A stretch of 49,990 nucleotides of DNA from Prevotella sp. (GTDB lineage Bacteria; Bacteroidota; Bacteroidia; Bacteroidales; Bacteroidaceae), in assembly GCA_022781445.1 (NCBI GenBank), contig JALETQ010000010.1, positions 1-49,990 of the forward strand, in the 5' to 3' direction. Under the pieces are notes generated by a model. It was not told the DNA's origin, ran no database searches, and saw nothing but the letters and a program-made list of their open reading frames with translations. Of this stretch, positions 25,256 to 34,689 are shown piece by piece (positions within the stretch are counted from its first letter, which is position 1; each line of letters begins with the position of its first letter). The position numbers and the translations under genes were made by a program.

Positions 25256-26707
25256 ATGATAAACAAACAAAAAGCAAACCTCAACATGAAATGGCAATGG
25301 ACCAAACTCGCCATCGTCTTGGCTATTTATGCGGCTTTCCTCATCTGGGTAGAAAGCTGGCTGGGTCTGATAATCGTGCCCTTCATTTTCGACAATTATA
25401 TCACCAAGAAGATTCGTTGGCAATGGTGGAAGGATGCAGAGAAACCTGTCCGCATGGTCATGTCGTGGGTTGATGCCATCGTATTTGCACTGGTGGCCGT
25501 GTATTTCATCAACCTTTTCTTCTTTCAGAACTTCGTGATACCTTCCAGTTCGCTCGAAAAATCGCTCCTTCGCGGCGATTATCTCTTCGTTTCCAAGCTC
25601 AGCTACGGCCCCAGAATACCCCAAACGCCTCTCACCCTGCCCCTGACCCAGCACACCTTGCCCGTCTTTGGTGGACCTTCTTATATTGCATGGCCACAGT
25701 GGGAATACCGAAGAGTGAAAGGATTGGGGCATCCGCAGCTCAACGACATCGTGGTATTCAACTTCCCGGCAGGCGACAGCGTGATGTCGGCAGAAGCCTA
25801 TCAGGCACAAGACTATTACCAGACATGCTACATTTACGGCATGCAGCAGGCGGGAACACCCGATTCGGTGGTGGCAAAGATGAACGATGCCGGCAGATAC
25901 GAATACTTCCGCAAGGTGATGAATGCCGGAGCGGCGTTTGTGGAACAGAACAAATCGGAGTTCGGATCGCTCATCAAGCGTCCAACTGACCGAAGGGAGA
26001 ACTATGTCAAGCGATGTGTCGGCATGCCGGGACAGACGTTGCAGATCAAGAATTGTCGCGTTTATCTCGACGGAGTGATGAACAAGGAGCCCGATCAGGT
26101 GCAATATGACTACTTCCTGAAACTGAATCCGGGTGCCGAAATTTCAGCCGAAACGATGATAGAACTCGACATCACCGTCGAAGACATGATCAGTTTGCAC
26201 CAGAACGGTTACCTGCCGCTCACCAACAAGGCTTACAAAGCCCTGAAAGCCGACAGGCGATTGGTGGCATATATCGCACCGGTCACCGACAAAGACTATA
26301 ACGATATGGGAAAAACCTATCCCGTCAACGGTTACTACGGATGGACGCGCGACAACTACGGACCCGTGTGGATTCCGAAGAAAGGAGCTTCGATTGCCCT
26401 CAATCTCAAGAATCTTCCCATCTATGAAAGGGTAATCAGAGATTATGAAAACAATCAATTGGAAGTGAAAAACGGACGCATCTACATCAACGGCGTACCG
26501 TCGGCAAAATACACTTTCAAGATGGATTACTACTGGATGATGGGCGACAACCGGCACAACTCTGCCGACTCGCGCTACTGGGGCTTCGTACCCGAAGACC
26601 ATGTAGTGGGAAAACCCATCTTCATCTGGTTGTCGGTCAACCCCGACAACGTGGGAAGGAAAATCAGGTGGAACCGTCTCTTCACGATGGTCGACAACAT
26701 CAAGTGA
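25256..26707 (+). CDS. lepB: Signal peptidase I
   Basis: The 483-residue inner-membrane serine protease removes signal peptides. Two or three N-terminal hydrophobic segments (about 17-45 and 72-92) precede the catalytic Ser99 in IPSSSLEKSL. The general-base Lys lies in NYVKRCVGMPGQ, and the C-terminal box MMGDNRHNSADSRYWG is intact. The protein is much longer than E. coli LepB because of an insertion of about 150 residues between the Ser and Lys boxes and another before the GDN box, a pattern known in Bacteroidetes. ATG 25286 (MKWQWTK) is an alternative start. Confidence 0.94.
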   Translation: MINKQKANLNMKWQWTKLAIVLAIYAAFLIWVESWLGLIIVPFIFDNYITKKIRWQWWKDAEKPVRMVMSWVDAIVFALVAVYFINLFFFQNFVIPSSSLEKSLLRGDYLFVSKLSYGPRIPQTPLTLPLTQHTLPVFGGPSYIAWPQWEYRRVKGLGHPQLNDIVVFNFPAGDSVMSAEAYQAQDYYQTCYIYGMQQAGTPDSVVAKMNDAGRYEYFRKVMNAGAAFVEQNKSEFGSLIKRPTDRRENYVKRCVGMPGQTLQIKNCRVYLDGVMNKEPDQVQYDYFLKLNPGAEISAETMIELDITVEDMISLHQNGYLPLTNKAYKALKADRRLVAYIAPVTDKDYNDMGKTYPVNGYYGWTRDNYGPVWIPKKGASIALNLKNLPIYERVIRDYENNQLEVKNGRIYINGVPSAKYTFKMDYYWMMGDNRHNSADSRYWGFVPEDHVVGKPIFIWLSVNPDNVGRKIRWNRLFTMVDNIK

Positions 26708-26732
26708 TGATTCCCGGCAAGGTCGGGAATCA
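26708..26732 (+). terminator. Hairpin at the end of lepB
   Basis: Arms TGATTCCCG and CGGGAATCA close a 7-base loop directly overlapping the lepB stop region. No T-run follows, so it is a weak terminator or an mRNA-end structure. Confidence 0.45.
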
Positions 26733-26811
26733 CATTTGCGGACAATCGGCATGATGGCCGGATGGCCGCATACTGTGGCCGGCCACATGTCGCAAGCCTA
26801 CCGCACCGAAG

Positions 26812-26856
26812 AAAGGCAATGACAGCCGACGATAAGCAGGGCTTGTCATTGCCTTT
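26812..26856 (+). terminator. Hairpin upstream of the WbqC-family gene
   Basis: Thirteen-base perfect arms (26812-26824 against 26844-26856) with a 19-base loop, ending in CCTTTTG. It sits between lepB and the WbqC-family gene and could end lepB transcription or attenuate read-through. Confidence 0.55.
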
Positions 26857-26889
26857 TGCCATACATACCATCCGCCAATCCCTTGTAAA

Positions 26890-27567
26890 ATGACGAACCG
26901 CGCACTTCTTTCCACCACCTATTTCGGACCGATACAATGGTATCAGAAACTCCATCGCTACCCTTCGGTGATGATGGAGAGCATGGAGTCGTTTCCCAAA
27001 CAGACCTTCCGGAACCGCTGTGTCATCGCCACTGCCAACGGGCCACAGGCACTCAGCGTACCCGTCGAACCTCCGTCAAGGGACATCCGCTCCGTCGACG
27101 ACACCCCGACGGCATCTGTCCACAAGGCAACCGTCAGAGACATACGCATCAGTGATCACGGAAACTGGCGGCATCTGCATCGGCAGGCACTCGTCTCCGC
27201 CTACGGCGATTCGCCGTTTTTCCCCTATTATGCCGACGACATCCTGCCTTTCTTCGAGAAAAGGTGGGTGTTCCTCTATGATTTCAATCTGGAAATCACC
27301 CTCAAGATGTGCGAACTCTTGGACATCCATCCCCATATCGGCCATTCATCTGCTTTCCTGCCCCCCGACGATGCGTCGCTGAACGGCGGCGACAGAACGG
27401 CCGATGACTTCCGGTACGCCATCCGTCCCAAACATCCCCTGCCCGATGACGACTTTCAACCGAAACCCTATTATCAGGTTTTCAAACAAAAACAGGGCTT
27501 CCTTCCCAACCTCAGCATCCTCGACCTGCTCTTCAATGAAGGCAACGAGAGCATCTTTTACCTCTGA
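26890..27567 (+). CDS. WbqC family protein
   Basis: The 225-residue cytoplasmic protein begins with the WbqC-type pattern TTYFGPIQWYQKL and continues with the Pfam WbqC-like layout, including WRHLHRQALVSAYGDSPFF and FLYDFNLEITL. WbqC proteins occur in O-antigen and capsule clusters in some species, but in Bacteroidetes the single copy sits beside dapB and lepB. The molecular function is not established. No signal peptide. ATG 26890 lies 33 bases after a hairpin. Confidence 0.88.
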   Translation: MTNRALLSTTYFGPIQWYQKLHRYPSVMMESMESFPKQTFRNRCVIATANGPQALSVPVEPPSRDIRSVDDTPTASVHKATVRDIRISDHGNWRHLHRQALVSAYGDSPFFPYYADDILPFFEKRWVFLYDFNLEITLKMCELLDIHPHIGHSSAFLPPDDASLNGGDRTADDFRYAIRPKHPLPDDDFQPKPYYQVFKQKQGFLPNLSILDLLFNEGNESIFYL

Positions 27568-27696
27568 AAGACCTGTAGCCGATGCGTGCGGCGACCGTAA
27601 TCCAAGACCAAAACCAAGTAAAGTAAGGAGAGCTTGTTGGTCTTTGTAAAACATTGATTGTAAGTTGTCTGCCGATTCTGGACGTATAGGTATTGC

Positions 27697-27784
27697 AAAA
27701 GGGCAGGAATTGTCTCGTAAAAGGGCTGCTTTTGAAGGGTGAAAGGGCAGGTTCTGAAAGCTAAAAGGGCAGATATGGCAAGAC
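27697..27784 (+). repeat. 22-bp tandem repeat array (locus B, four units)
   Basis: Units begin at 27697, 27719, 27741 and 27763, an exact 22-base step. All four keep AAAGGGC; the first, third and fourth continue with AG, the second with TG. This is the best preserved of the four arrays. It lies in the gap between the WbqC-family gene and porP (27568-27938). I saw no TAnnTTTG promoter for porP in that gap. Confidence 0.88.
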
Positions 27785-27938
27785 CGCTCTTTCCCACCCG
27801 ACTATACAACAGGGGGAAAACGACCGCTGCACACCGCTTCGGTACACGAGAGTAAGGCGAGTTGACAGCCCCAAAAAGAAAAGAATGACGAATTTTGAAT
27901 GACCGCTTATAATAAACAACAAGGTATTGCGTTATTAA

Positions 27939-28880
27939 ATGGTGTTTCTACGTAGAATTATCTTACCGCTCGTTGCGGCACTATTTCCGGTAGTTGCCAC
28001 AGCCCAAACCGAAGGAAATTTCGGTCATTACTTCAATATGGAACCGGCTTTCAATCCCGCTGCCGTGGGAAAGGAGGCAAAACTCAACGTGACCGCTGCC
28101 TACCAATACGACTTCATGGGCTTCGAAAATAATCCGAAGACCATGTATGCGGCTGCCGACATGCCTTTCTATGCGCTCAGAACCTACCAGGGCGTGGGCG
28201 TGAAGTTTGTCAAAGACCAAGCCGGACTCTTCGACCAAACATTGCTCGGCGTACAGTATGCCCTGCGCTTCAAACTCTTCGGAGGTATGCTCGGTGTGGG
28301 TGTACAGGCGGGTTTCCTGACAGAAAAGTTCGACGGTTCCAAAGCTGATGTAGCCGAATCGGGCGACCCGGCGATTCCTTCGACACAGGTAGACGGCAAT
28401 ACCATCGACCTTGGTGCCGGACTTTACTACCAACATGCCGCATGGTATGCCGGCTTATCGGTGCAACATGCCACCGGTTCAACCATTGATTTGGGTGAAA
28501 CCTACCGTTTCCAACTGTCAAGAACATATTATTTAACAGGTGGATGCAATATAAAATTAAGAAATCCGTTCCTTACTATACACCCTTCCGCGCTCGTGAA
28601 ATATGACGGTGTGAAACTCAGGGGTGACATTACTGCACGATTGGTTTACCGACACGACAACAAAATGCTCTATACCGGCGTGGGATACAGTCCCGAAAAT
28701 TCGGTCACGGCCATGCTGGGAGGCTCCTTTCACGGCATCAACATCGGATACAGCTACGAGATGTTCACCAACGGAATCGGAATGGGAAACGGCTCTCACG
28801 GGCTGTTTGTGAACTACCAAACCGACATCAACTTGTTCAAGAAAGGCAAGAACAAACACAAGAGTGTCAGAATACTTTGA
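27939..28880 (+). CDS. porP: PorP/SprF family type IX secretion outer-membrane protein
   Basis: The 313-residue protein has a signal peptide (about 1-22, ending ATAQ) and a C-terminal PorP/SprF beta-barrel. The typical start FNPAAVGKEAKLNV and the closing strand pattern NIGYSYEMFTNG are visible. PorP-type proteins sit in the outer membrane and link the GldK/N ring or the translocon to attachment complexes. It opens the T9SS core operon; the gldK start codon lies 19 bases after its stop. Confidence 0.92.
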   Translation: MVFLRRIILPLVAALFPVVATAQTEGNFGHYFNMEPAFNPAAVGKEAKLNVTAAYQYDFMGFENNPKTMYAAADMPFYALRTYQGVGVKFVKDQAGLFDQTLLGVQYALRFKLFGGMLGVGVQAGFLTEKFDGSKADVAESGDPAIPSTQVDGNTIDLGAGLYYQHAAWYAGLSVQHATGSTIDLGETYRFQLSRTYYLTGGCNIKLRNPFLTIHPSALVKYDGVKLRGDITARLVYRHDNKMLYTGVGYSPENSVTAMLGGSFHGINIGYSYEMFTNGIGMGNGSHGLFVNYQTDINLFKKGKNKHKSVRIL

Positions 28881-28899
28881 TAACAACGATAAAATCGAA

Positions 28900-30375
28900 A
28901 TGATAAAGATGAAGAAAATAGCAACAACTTCCTTACTCCTTGCCCTCCTGATCCTTACGGGCTGCTTCGGCGGAAAGACCGCGTCGTCGTCCGGAAGAGG
29001 AGGAGAGGTTACCGGCGTAGGCGGCGGGAAGGCTTTCTCCGAGCCGACACCGTTTGGCATGACCATGATCAAGCGAGGCAGTCTGAAGATGGGTATCGAA
29101 AAACAAGATTCACTTTGGGGTAAACAAATGCCCGTGAAAGACATTTCGGTAGACGGATTCTGGATGGACGAAACCGAAGTGACCAACTCCAAATACAAAC
29201 AATTCGTCTATTGGGTGCGCGACTCCATCCTCCGTGAAAGACTCGCCGACCCGGCTTACGGGGGCGACGAGAGCTATAAAATCACCGAAGACAAGAACGG
29301 CGACCCCGTCAAACCGTATCTGAACTGGAAGAAGCCTTTGCCCAAAAAGCCCAATGAGGACGAGCAAAGAGCCTACGAAAGTCTCTACACATACAATCCC
29401 GTGACTGGCGAAAAGCTCATCGACGCCAAGCAACTGAACTACCGTTACGAGGTGTACGACTATACGGCGGCAGCCTTGAGACGCAACCGCTTGAATCCCG
29501 AAGAGCGCAATCTCAACACCGACGTGCCGGTAAACTTCGACGAAGAGGTCATGATATCCAAGGATACCGCCTACATCGATGACGAAGGACGCATTGTTCG
29601 CGAAACCATCAACCGCCCCTTGAGCGGGCCGTGGGACTTCCTGAATACCTACATTGTAAATGTCTATCCCGATACGACGGTGTGGGTCAATGACTTCCGA
29701 AACTCCGACACCGAGATGATGTTGCGCAACTACTTCAGCAATCCTGCCTACAATGACTATCCCGTGGTGGGTGTCACTTGGGAGCAGGCCAATGCTTTCT
29801 GCGCATGGCGGACCGATTATCTCCTGAAAGGACTCGGCCCCGAAGCCAAGTTCGTGCAGCGATACCGCCTGCCGACCGAAGCCGAATGGGAATATGCCGC
29901 ACGCGGCAAGGACGGAAACGAATTCCCGTGGGATAACGAAATGGTGAAAAGCGGTGACGGATGTTTCTTCGCCAACTTCAAACCCGACCGGGGAAACTAT
30001 ACCAAAGACGGCAACCTGATAACCAGCAAGGTGGCCATATACGGTGCCAACTCCAACGGACTCTTCGACATGGCGGGCAATGTGGCTGAATGGACCGGTA
30101 CCATCTACACCGAAGCGGGTGTGGATGCCATGAACGATCTGAATCCGCAACTCAAATACAACGCTGCCAAAGAAGACCCCTACCGGCTGAAAAAGAAAAG
30201 CGTCAGGGGCGGCTCATGGAAAGATCCCGAATCGTATATCAGAGCAGCATGGCGTACTTGGGAATACCAAAACCAACCACGCTCCTACATCGGATTCAGA
30301 TGTGTAAGGAGTTTAGCCAACTCTTCAAGTACCAAACAAAAGGTTGTGAAGACCAAAAAGAATAAAAGAAGATGA
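28900..30375 (+). CDS. gldK: Type IX secretion lipoprotein GldK/PorK
   Basis: The 491-residue outer-membrane lipoprotein forms, with GldN, the periplasmic ring of the T9SS. The lipobox ILTGC places the lipid on Cys22. The body is a formylglycine-generating-enzyme-like (SUMF1) fold: VDGFWMDETEVTNSKYKQF near the start and GLFDMAGNVAEW, SVRGGSW and RSYIGFRCVRS at the end. A GTG at 28864 opens the frame inside porP, but ATG 28900 (or ATG 28909) positions the signal peptide properly. It overlaps gldL by four bases. Confidence 0.93.
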   Translation: MIKMKKIATTSLLLALLILTGCFGGKTASSSGRGGEVTGVGGGKAFSEPTPFGMTMIKRGSLKMGIEKQDSLWGKQMPVKDISVDGFWMDETEVTNSKYKQFVYWVRDSILRERLADPAYGGDESYKITEDKNGDPVKPYLNWKKPLPKKPNEDEQRAYESLYTYNPVTGEKLIDAKQLNYRYEVYDYTAAALRRNRLNPEERNLNTDVPVNFDEEVMISKDTAYIDDEGRIVRETINRPLSGPWDFLNTYIVNVYPDTTVWVNDFRNSDTEMMLRNYFSNPAYNDYPVVGVTWEQANAFCAWRTDYLLKGLGPEAKFVQRYRLPTEAEWEYAARGKDGNEFPWDNEMVKSGDGCFFANFKPDRGNYTKDGNLITSKVAIYGANSNGLFDMAGNVAEWTGTIYTEAGVDAMNDLNPQLKYNAAKEDPYRLKKKSVRGGSWKDPESYIRAAWRTWEYQNQPRSYIGFRCVRSLANSSSTKQKVVKTKKNKRR

Positions 30376-31238
30376 CAGAATATAGCAAATACAACTTCGT
30401 CTATCAGTTGCAAAAATGGATGGACAGCGTGTCGGGACAGACGTTTCTCAACTACGCGTACAGCTGGGGTGCGGCAATCGTGATTCTGGGAGCATTGTTC
30501 AAGCTCACCCACTTGCCCGGAGCAAACTTCATGCTCTTCCTCGGTATGGGAACAGAGGCGGTGGTTTTCTTCCTCTCTGCTTTCGACCGGCCTTTCGATA
30601 AAACCTCCATCGGCATGGAACTCAAGACCGATTCGGAACTAAGACGCGAAGAACTGGAAGGCGAAGAGGCCGAAAACGAAAACCAACAGGATACGGCAGA
30701 GAACATCGGAATGGCTCATCGCCATACCATAATAATAAATGGTGGCTCATCGTCGGTACAGGGCGGCACTGCCGGCAAGTCCTACGAAGAAGCCGAAGGA
30801 GAAGCTCAGATTGCCTTCGGCCAAACCGGGGGCGTGGCAGCCCCGGGACAAGCTGCCCCCCAATGGGTGGCACAGCAGCAGGAACTCACCCCCGAAATGG
30901 CAGAGGCAACGTCGGGTTATGTCGACGAACTCAAGAGATTGACCGAAATGCTGGGCAAAGTCAACGAACAAAGTTCACGCCTTGCCAGAGATTCCGAGGA
31001 GATGGAGAACCTCAACCGTACACTCACCGGTATCGCAAAGGTTTACGAAATGCAGCTCAAAGGTGCAAGCCAACAAATCGGAACCATCGATGAAATCAAT
31101 GCGCAGACACGGAAAATGGCTGGGCAAATTGACCAACTCAACAAGATTTATGCCCGAATGATCGAGGCGATGACCGTGAATATGAGAGGGGTCGCTCCCG
31201 CTTCGGGGAGTATATCCCCGGAAGCACCGGCACAATAA
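30372..31238 (+). CDS. gldL: Type IX secretion motor protein GldL/PorL
   Basis: The 288-residue inner-membrane protein is the stator-like part of the GldLM proton-driven motor. Two membrane helices lie at about 28-46 and 52-72, with a charged glutamate between conserved glycines in the second (MGTEAVVFFLSAFDRP). A long cytoplasmic C-terminal region follows, with a probable coiled coil at 190-275. The start overlaps the gldK stop in an ATGA, a sign of translational coupling. Confidence 0.93.
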   Translation: MTEYSKYNFVYQLQKWMDSVSGQTFLNYAYSWGAAIVILGALFKLTHLPGANFMLFLGMGTEAVVFFLSAFDRPFDKTSIGMELKTDSELRREELEGEEAENENQQDTAENIGMAHRHTIIINGGSSSVQGGTAGKSYEEAEGEAQIAFGQTGGVAAPGQAAPQWVAQQQELTPEMAEATSGYVDELKRLTEMLGKVNEQSSRLARDSEEMENLNRTLTGIAKVYEMQLKGASQQIGTIDEINAQTRKMAGQIDQLNKIYARMIEAMTVNMRGVAPASGSISPEAPAQ

Positions 31239-31341
31239 ATACAGCATGTAAGCACGACATACGACCCTCCCGGATGCCCGCCCTCCCTCAGCAGCCTGTG
31301 AGACGGCTCGTCCCGAAAGGTCAAACAATAACACAGCAAGA

Positions 31342-32898
31342 ATGGCAATAAAGAAAAGACCGCTTTCTCCCCGCCAAAAGATGATCAACCTGATGTACGT
31401 CGTCTTGATGGCAATGCTCGCCCTCAATATCTCTACCGAAGTATTGAACGGTTTTTCCATCGTGGAGGAAAGCCTCAAACGCACCACCGACAACTCCATC
31501 AAGGAGAACAGAGCGGTGTATGGCAGTTTGGCAGAACAGATGAAGAACAACCCCGAGAAGGTGAGAGCATGGTTTGAGAAAGCCACTTCGGTGAAAGACA
31601 TGAGCGACTCGCTCTACAACTTTATTCAAGACCTCAAGGTTGCCATCGTCAAAGAGGCTGATGGTGCAGAGGGAAACATCAACAACGTGAAAGCCATCGA
31701 TGACCTCGAATCCGCCGGACTCGTGATGCTGGCACCCGGAACGGGCAAGGGTAAAGCCCTGTTCGATGCCGTCAACAGCTACAGGGAACGTATCTTGAAA
31801 TTGGTAACCGACGAGCGTCAGAAGGCAATCATCGCAAGCAACCTGTCAACCAAGTTACCGAAGAACGCCAAAACAATGGGCAAAAACTGGCAGGAATACC
31901 ACTTCGAGTCGATGCCTGTGGCCGCAGCACTGACACTTTTGTCGAAGCTGCAGAGCGACATCCGCTATGCCGAAGGCGAGGTTTTGCACACGTTGGTTTC
32001 AAATGTCGACGTGAAAGACATCCGGGTCAATAAGGTCGATGCCTTCGTGATACCCAACAAGACCACCTTATACCCCGGCGAACAGTTCACAGCCAGCATC
32101 GTCATGGCTGCCGTCGATACCACCCGACATCCTGAAATTTACATCAACGGTGCGAAAATCAACAGTGCCACCGGGCAATATTCATTCAGAGCGGGTGCCG
32201 TCGGGCAACATTCTTTCGGGGGATACATCCTGATGCGAAACGGATCGGGTGACATTTTGCGACGCGATTTCATTCAGAAATACGAGGTGGTGCCGGCTCC
32301 GATGGGTGCAGCCGTGGCTGCCGACCTGATGAATGTGCTTTATGCCGGTTATCAGAATGCCGTCACTGTCAGTGCATCGGGTGTACCTCAGAATGCCGTT
32401 TCGCTCTCGATGAGCGGCGGAACACTCACCGCCAAAGGCAACGGCAAGTATGTCGCAGTGCCTTCGGCCGTAGGAAAGGACGTGACCTTTACCGTGACGG
32501 CCAACGACAAAGGACAAGTCCGCAACATGGGAACCTTTGTTTTCAGGGTTCGCAAGCTGCCCGATCCGACACCCTACATTGCCATTGGCAACGACAGATT
32601 CAAGGGCGGCGGCATCGCCAAAGGCTCCCTGATGTCGGTAACGACGCTGAGTGCCGCCATCGACGACGGCCTGCTCGACATCCCTTTCCGCGTCACCGGC
32701 TTCCACACCATCTTCTACGACAATATGGGTAATGCCGTTCCGATGGCATCGACGGGCGCATCGTTCTCCCAACAGCAGAAGGATGCCTACCGGCAACTGT
32801 CGAGAAACAAACGCTTTTACCTTACCAATATCACGGCCATCGGACCCGACGGCATTACAAGGAAGCTGCCCGGAGCCATGGAAATCATTGTTAAATAA
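31342..32898 (+). CDS. gldM: Type IX secretion motor protein GldM/PorM
   Basis: The 518-residue protein has one N-terminal inner-membrane helix (about 17-34, in NLMYVVLMAMLALNIS) and a long periplasmic part of stacked domains that reaches the GldK/N ring. The start KKRPLSPRQKMINLMYVVL is the family hallmark. It follows gldL after 103 bases and precedes gldN by five bases. With GldL it powers transport of proteins with C-terminal sorting domains across the outer membrane. Confidence 0.94.
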   Translation: MAIKKRPLSPRQKMINLMYVVLMAMLALNISTEVLNGFSIVEESLKRTTDNSIKENRAVYGSLAEQMKNNPEKVRAWFEKATSVKDMSDSLYNFIQDLKVAIVKEADGAEGNINNVKAIDDLESAGLVMLAPGTGKGKALFDAVNSYRERILKLVTDERQKAIIASNLSTKLPKNAKTMGKNWQEYHFESMPVAAALTLLSKLQSDIRYAEGEVLHTLVSNVDVKDIRVNKVDAFVIPNKTTLYPGEQFTASIVMAAVDTTRHPEIYINGAKINSATGQYSFRAGAVGQHSFGGYILMRNGSGDILRRDFIQKYEVVPAPMGAAVAADLMNVLYAGYQNAVTVSASGVPQNAVSLSMSGGTLTAKGNGKYVAVPSAVGKDVTFTVTANDKGQVRNMGTFVFRVRKLPDPTPYIAIGNDRFKGGGIAKGSLMSVTTLSAAIDDGLLDIPFRVTGFHTIFYDNMGNAVPMASTGASFSQQQKDAYRQLSRNKRFYLTNITAIGPDGITRKLPGAMEIIVK

Positions 32899-32903
32899 CT
32901 GAT

Positions 32904-33959
32904 ATGAATCGAATCATGAAACGAATCTTGTTTATATGCGCCCTCGCTGTCGCGGCACAGGTCATCCAAGCCCAACCGGCTGCCCGACGTAATGCCGCCA
33001 AGCAAACGGCAAAGTCCAATGCCGACAACATGACCGTCCGCGCAAGAATCGACTTCCCCACGATGGCTCCGATGTCCGAAGATGTCGTATGGCGAAGAGA
33101 TATATACCGAAAAATCAATCTCGAGGAAGACGCCAACGCCGGATTGTACTATCCGGTGGAACCCGTCGGCACACAGATGAACCTTTTTACCTACATCTTC
33201 TGGCAGGTTCTTCGTGGCAGTCGCAACGGCGGTATCGATGCCTACGAGTACCGCATGGACGGAAACGAGGTGTTCTCCGATTCGGCGAAGGTCAAGACAC
33301 GTGCCTTCCTCGACAACTACCACATCTATTATGAGCGTCGCGACGGAAGGGTTCACATCGACAAAAGCGATATTCCGTCGAGGGAAGTCAAGAGCTATTA
33401 TCTCAAGGAAAGTGCCTACTACGACCAAGGCACATCGACTTTCCATCGCAAAGTGGTGGCACTTTGTCCCATCATGACCCGCGATGATGACTTTGGGGAT
33501 GGCGGAACAGCCTACCCGCTGTTTTGGATCAAGTATGACGACATTGCCCCTTTCCTGAGCAAACAGGTCATGATGACCAGCAATCTCAACAATGCAGCCA
33601 CCATGAGTGTTGACGATTACTTCACCCGGAACCTCTATCAGGGAAAGATTTACAAGACGAACAATATGCTCGGGCGCACTCTTGCCCAGTATTGTCCTAC
33701 CGACTCGGCCATGGCGCGCGAACAGAAACGCATCGAAAAGGAACTCATGGATTTCGAGTCCAACATCTTCGGCAATGCGGCTGTCAAGGACTCGACAGAC
33801 AGTGTTGCCGATACCGAGAACGTGAAAGGCAGGAAAGTAAAGACATCAAGACGAGCAACGGGTGCCCGTTCGTCGAAGACCAAGACCGTGAAGACCAAGA
33901 CATCATCATCGTCAAGTTCGTCGTCGCCACGTGTTTCTGTGCGTCGCCAAAGAAGATAA
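32904..33959 (+). CDS. gldN: Type IX secretion ring protein GldN/PorN
   Basis: The 351-residue periplasmic protein has a signal peptide (about 1-23, ending IQAQ) and the GldN core, recognisable by VVWRRDIYRKINLEE, NLFTYIFWQ and YYLKESAYYD. It forms the ring with GldK. The last 70 residues are unusual: a basic, low-complexity tail rich in Lys, Arg, Thr and a run of eight Ser, beyond the usual fold end. The gene is followed by a strong hairpin, which probably ends the core operon. Confidence 0.92.
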   Translation: MNRIMKRILFICALAVAAQVIQAQPAARRNAAKQTAKSNADNMTVRARIDFPTMAPMSEDVVWRRDIYRKINLEEDANAGLYYPVEPVGTQMNLFTYIFWQVLRGSRNGGIDAYEYRMDGNEVFSDSAKVKTRAFLDNYHIYYERRDGRVHIDKSDIPSREVKSYYLKESAYYDQGTSTFHRKVVALCPIMTRDDDFGDGGTAYPLFWIKYDDIAPFLSKQVMMTSNLNNAATMSVDDYFTRNLYQGKIYKTNNMLGRTLAQYCPTDSAMAREQKRIEKELMDFESNIFGNAAVKDSTDSVADTENVKGRKVKTSRRATGARSSKTKTVKTKTSSSSSSSSPRVSVRRQRR

Positions 33960-33970
33960 CCAAGGAAAAA

Positions 33971-34005
33971 GTCTTGACATCGGCATTTTTTGCCGAAGTC
34001 AAGAC
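33971..34005 (+). terminator. Terminator after gldN
   Basis: Arms GTCTTGAC and GTCAAGAC enclose an inner stem CGGCA/TGCCG with one A-A mismatch and a loop of five T, followed by ATATTTATAT. It separates the T9SS core genes from the beta-barrel gene 36 bases further on. Confidence 0.7.
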
Positions 34006-34041
34006 ATATTTATATCATACAAATCATAAACTATCAAGACG

Positions 34042-34689
34042 ATGAAAAAAATCCTTACACTAGCCCTCCTTGCAGGAGCATTGATCGTGTCGACCGCTGC
34101 AAAAGCCCAAGTTCAGTTCGGTTTGAAAGCAGGTCTCAACGTAACCAATTTCTCTTTTGACGAAGAAGTCTTCGAAAAGTCCAACCAAGCCGGTTTCTTT
34201 GTAGGCCCGACGGTGAAATTCACCCTCCCCATCGTGGGGTTGGGCGTGGACGCTTCGGCACTCTACGACCAACGTTCCGCCAAGATTTCCTCCCCCTCGG
34301 CCAGGAACAACATGCCTGCCGTCGACAAGAAACTCACCCAAAACCAAATCATCATTCCCGTGAACCTGCGCTATGGCATCGGTCTCGGCAGCTCAGCCAG
34401 TGCTTTCTTTTTCGCCGGTCCGCAATTCGGCTTCAATATAGGAAGCAAGGACAAGAACATCATCGACGAGGCTTTGCAATGGCGTCTCAAGGAATCGACC
34501 CTCAGTGTCAATGTAGGTGTTGGCGTGATGCTGGCAAATCATCTTCAACTCTCCGCCAATTACAACATCGCCTGCGGCAAAACCGGTGAATTCGAAATTC
34601 TCGACAAGCTCTATGAAACAACCTTTGGCAAGGACAAAAAGAATGGCCGTGCCAATGCCTGGCAACTTTCAGCAGCATATTTCTTCTGA
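34042..34689 (+). CDS. Porin-family outer-membrane beta-barrel protein (PorT-like fold)
   Basis: The 215-residue protein has a signal peptide (about 1-22, ending KAQ) followed by a beta-barrel of the OMP_b-brl_2 type: FGLKAGLNVTNFSF at the start, alternating amphipathic strands, and a C-terminal AWQLSAAYFF with terminal Phe. Family members include PorT of the T9SS and many unrelated porin-like proteins. Its place just after gldN makes a secretion-related role possible, but a hairpin terminator lies between. Function is unknown. Confidence 0.8.
   Translation: MKKILTLALLAGALIVSTAAKAQVQFGLKAGLNVTNFSFDEEVFEKSNQAGFFVGPTVKFTLPIVGLGVDASALYDQRSAKISSPSARNNMPAVDKKLTQNQIIIPVNLRYGIGLGSSASAFFFAGPQFGFNIGSKDKNIIDEALQWRLKESTLSVNVGVGVMLANHLQLSANYNIACGKTGEFEILDKLYETTFGKDKKNGRANAWQLSAAYFF

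Noticed and set aside
27697..27784. 22-bp arrays considered as a CRISPR
   Set aside because: The units are contiguous with only six free bases, there are no spacers of CRISPR length, and no cas genes are nearby.
29110..30150. Open frame of 346 codons on the minus strand
   Set aside because: Antisense to gldK inside a conserved operon.
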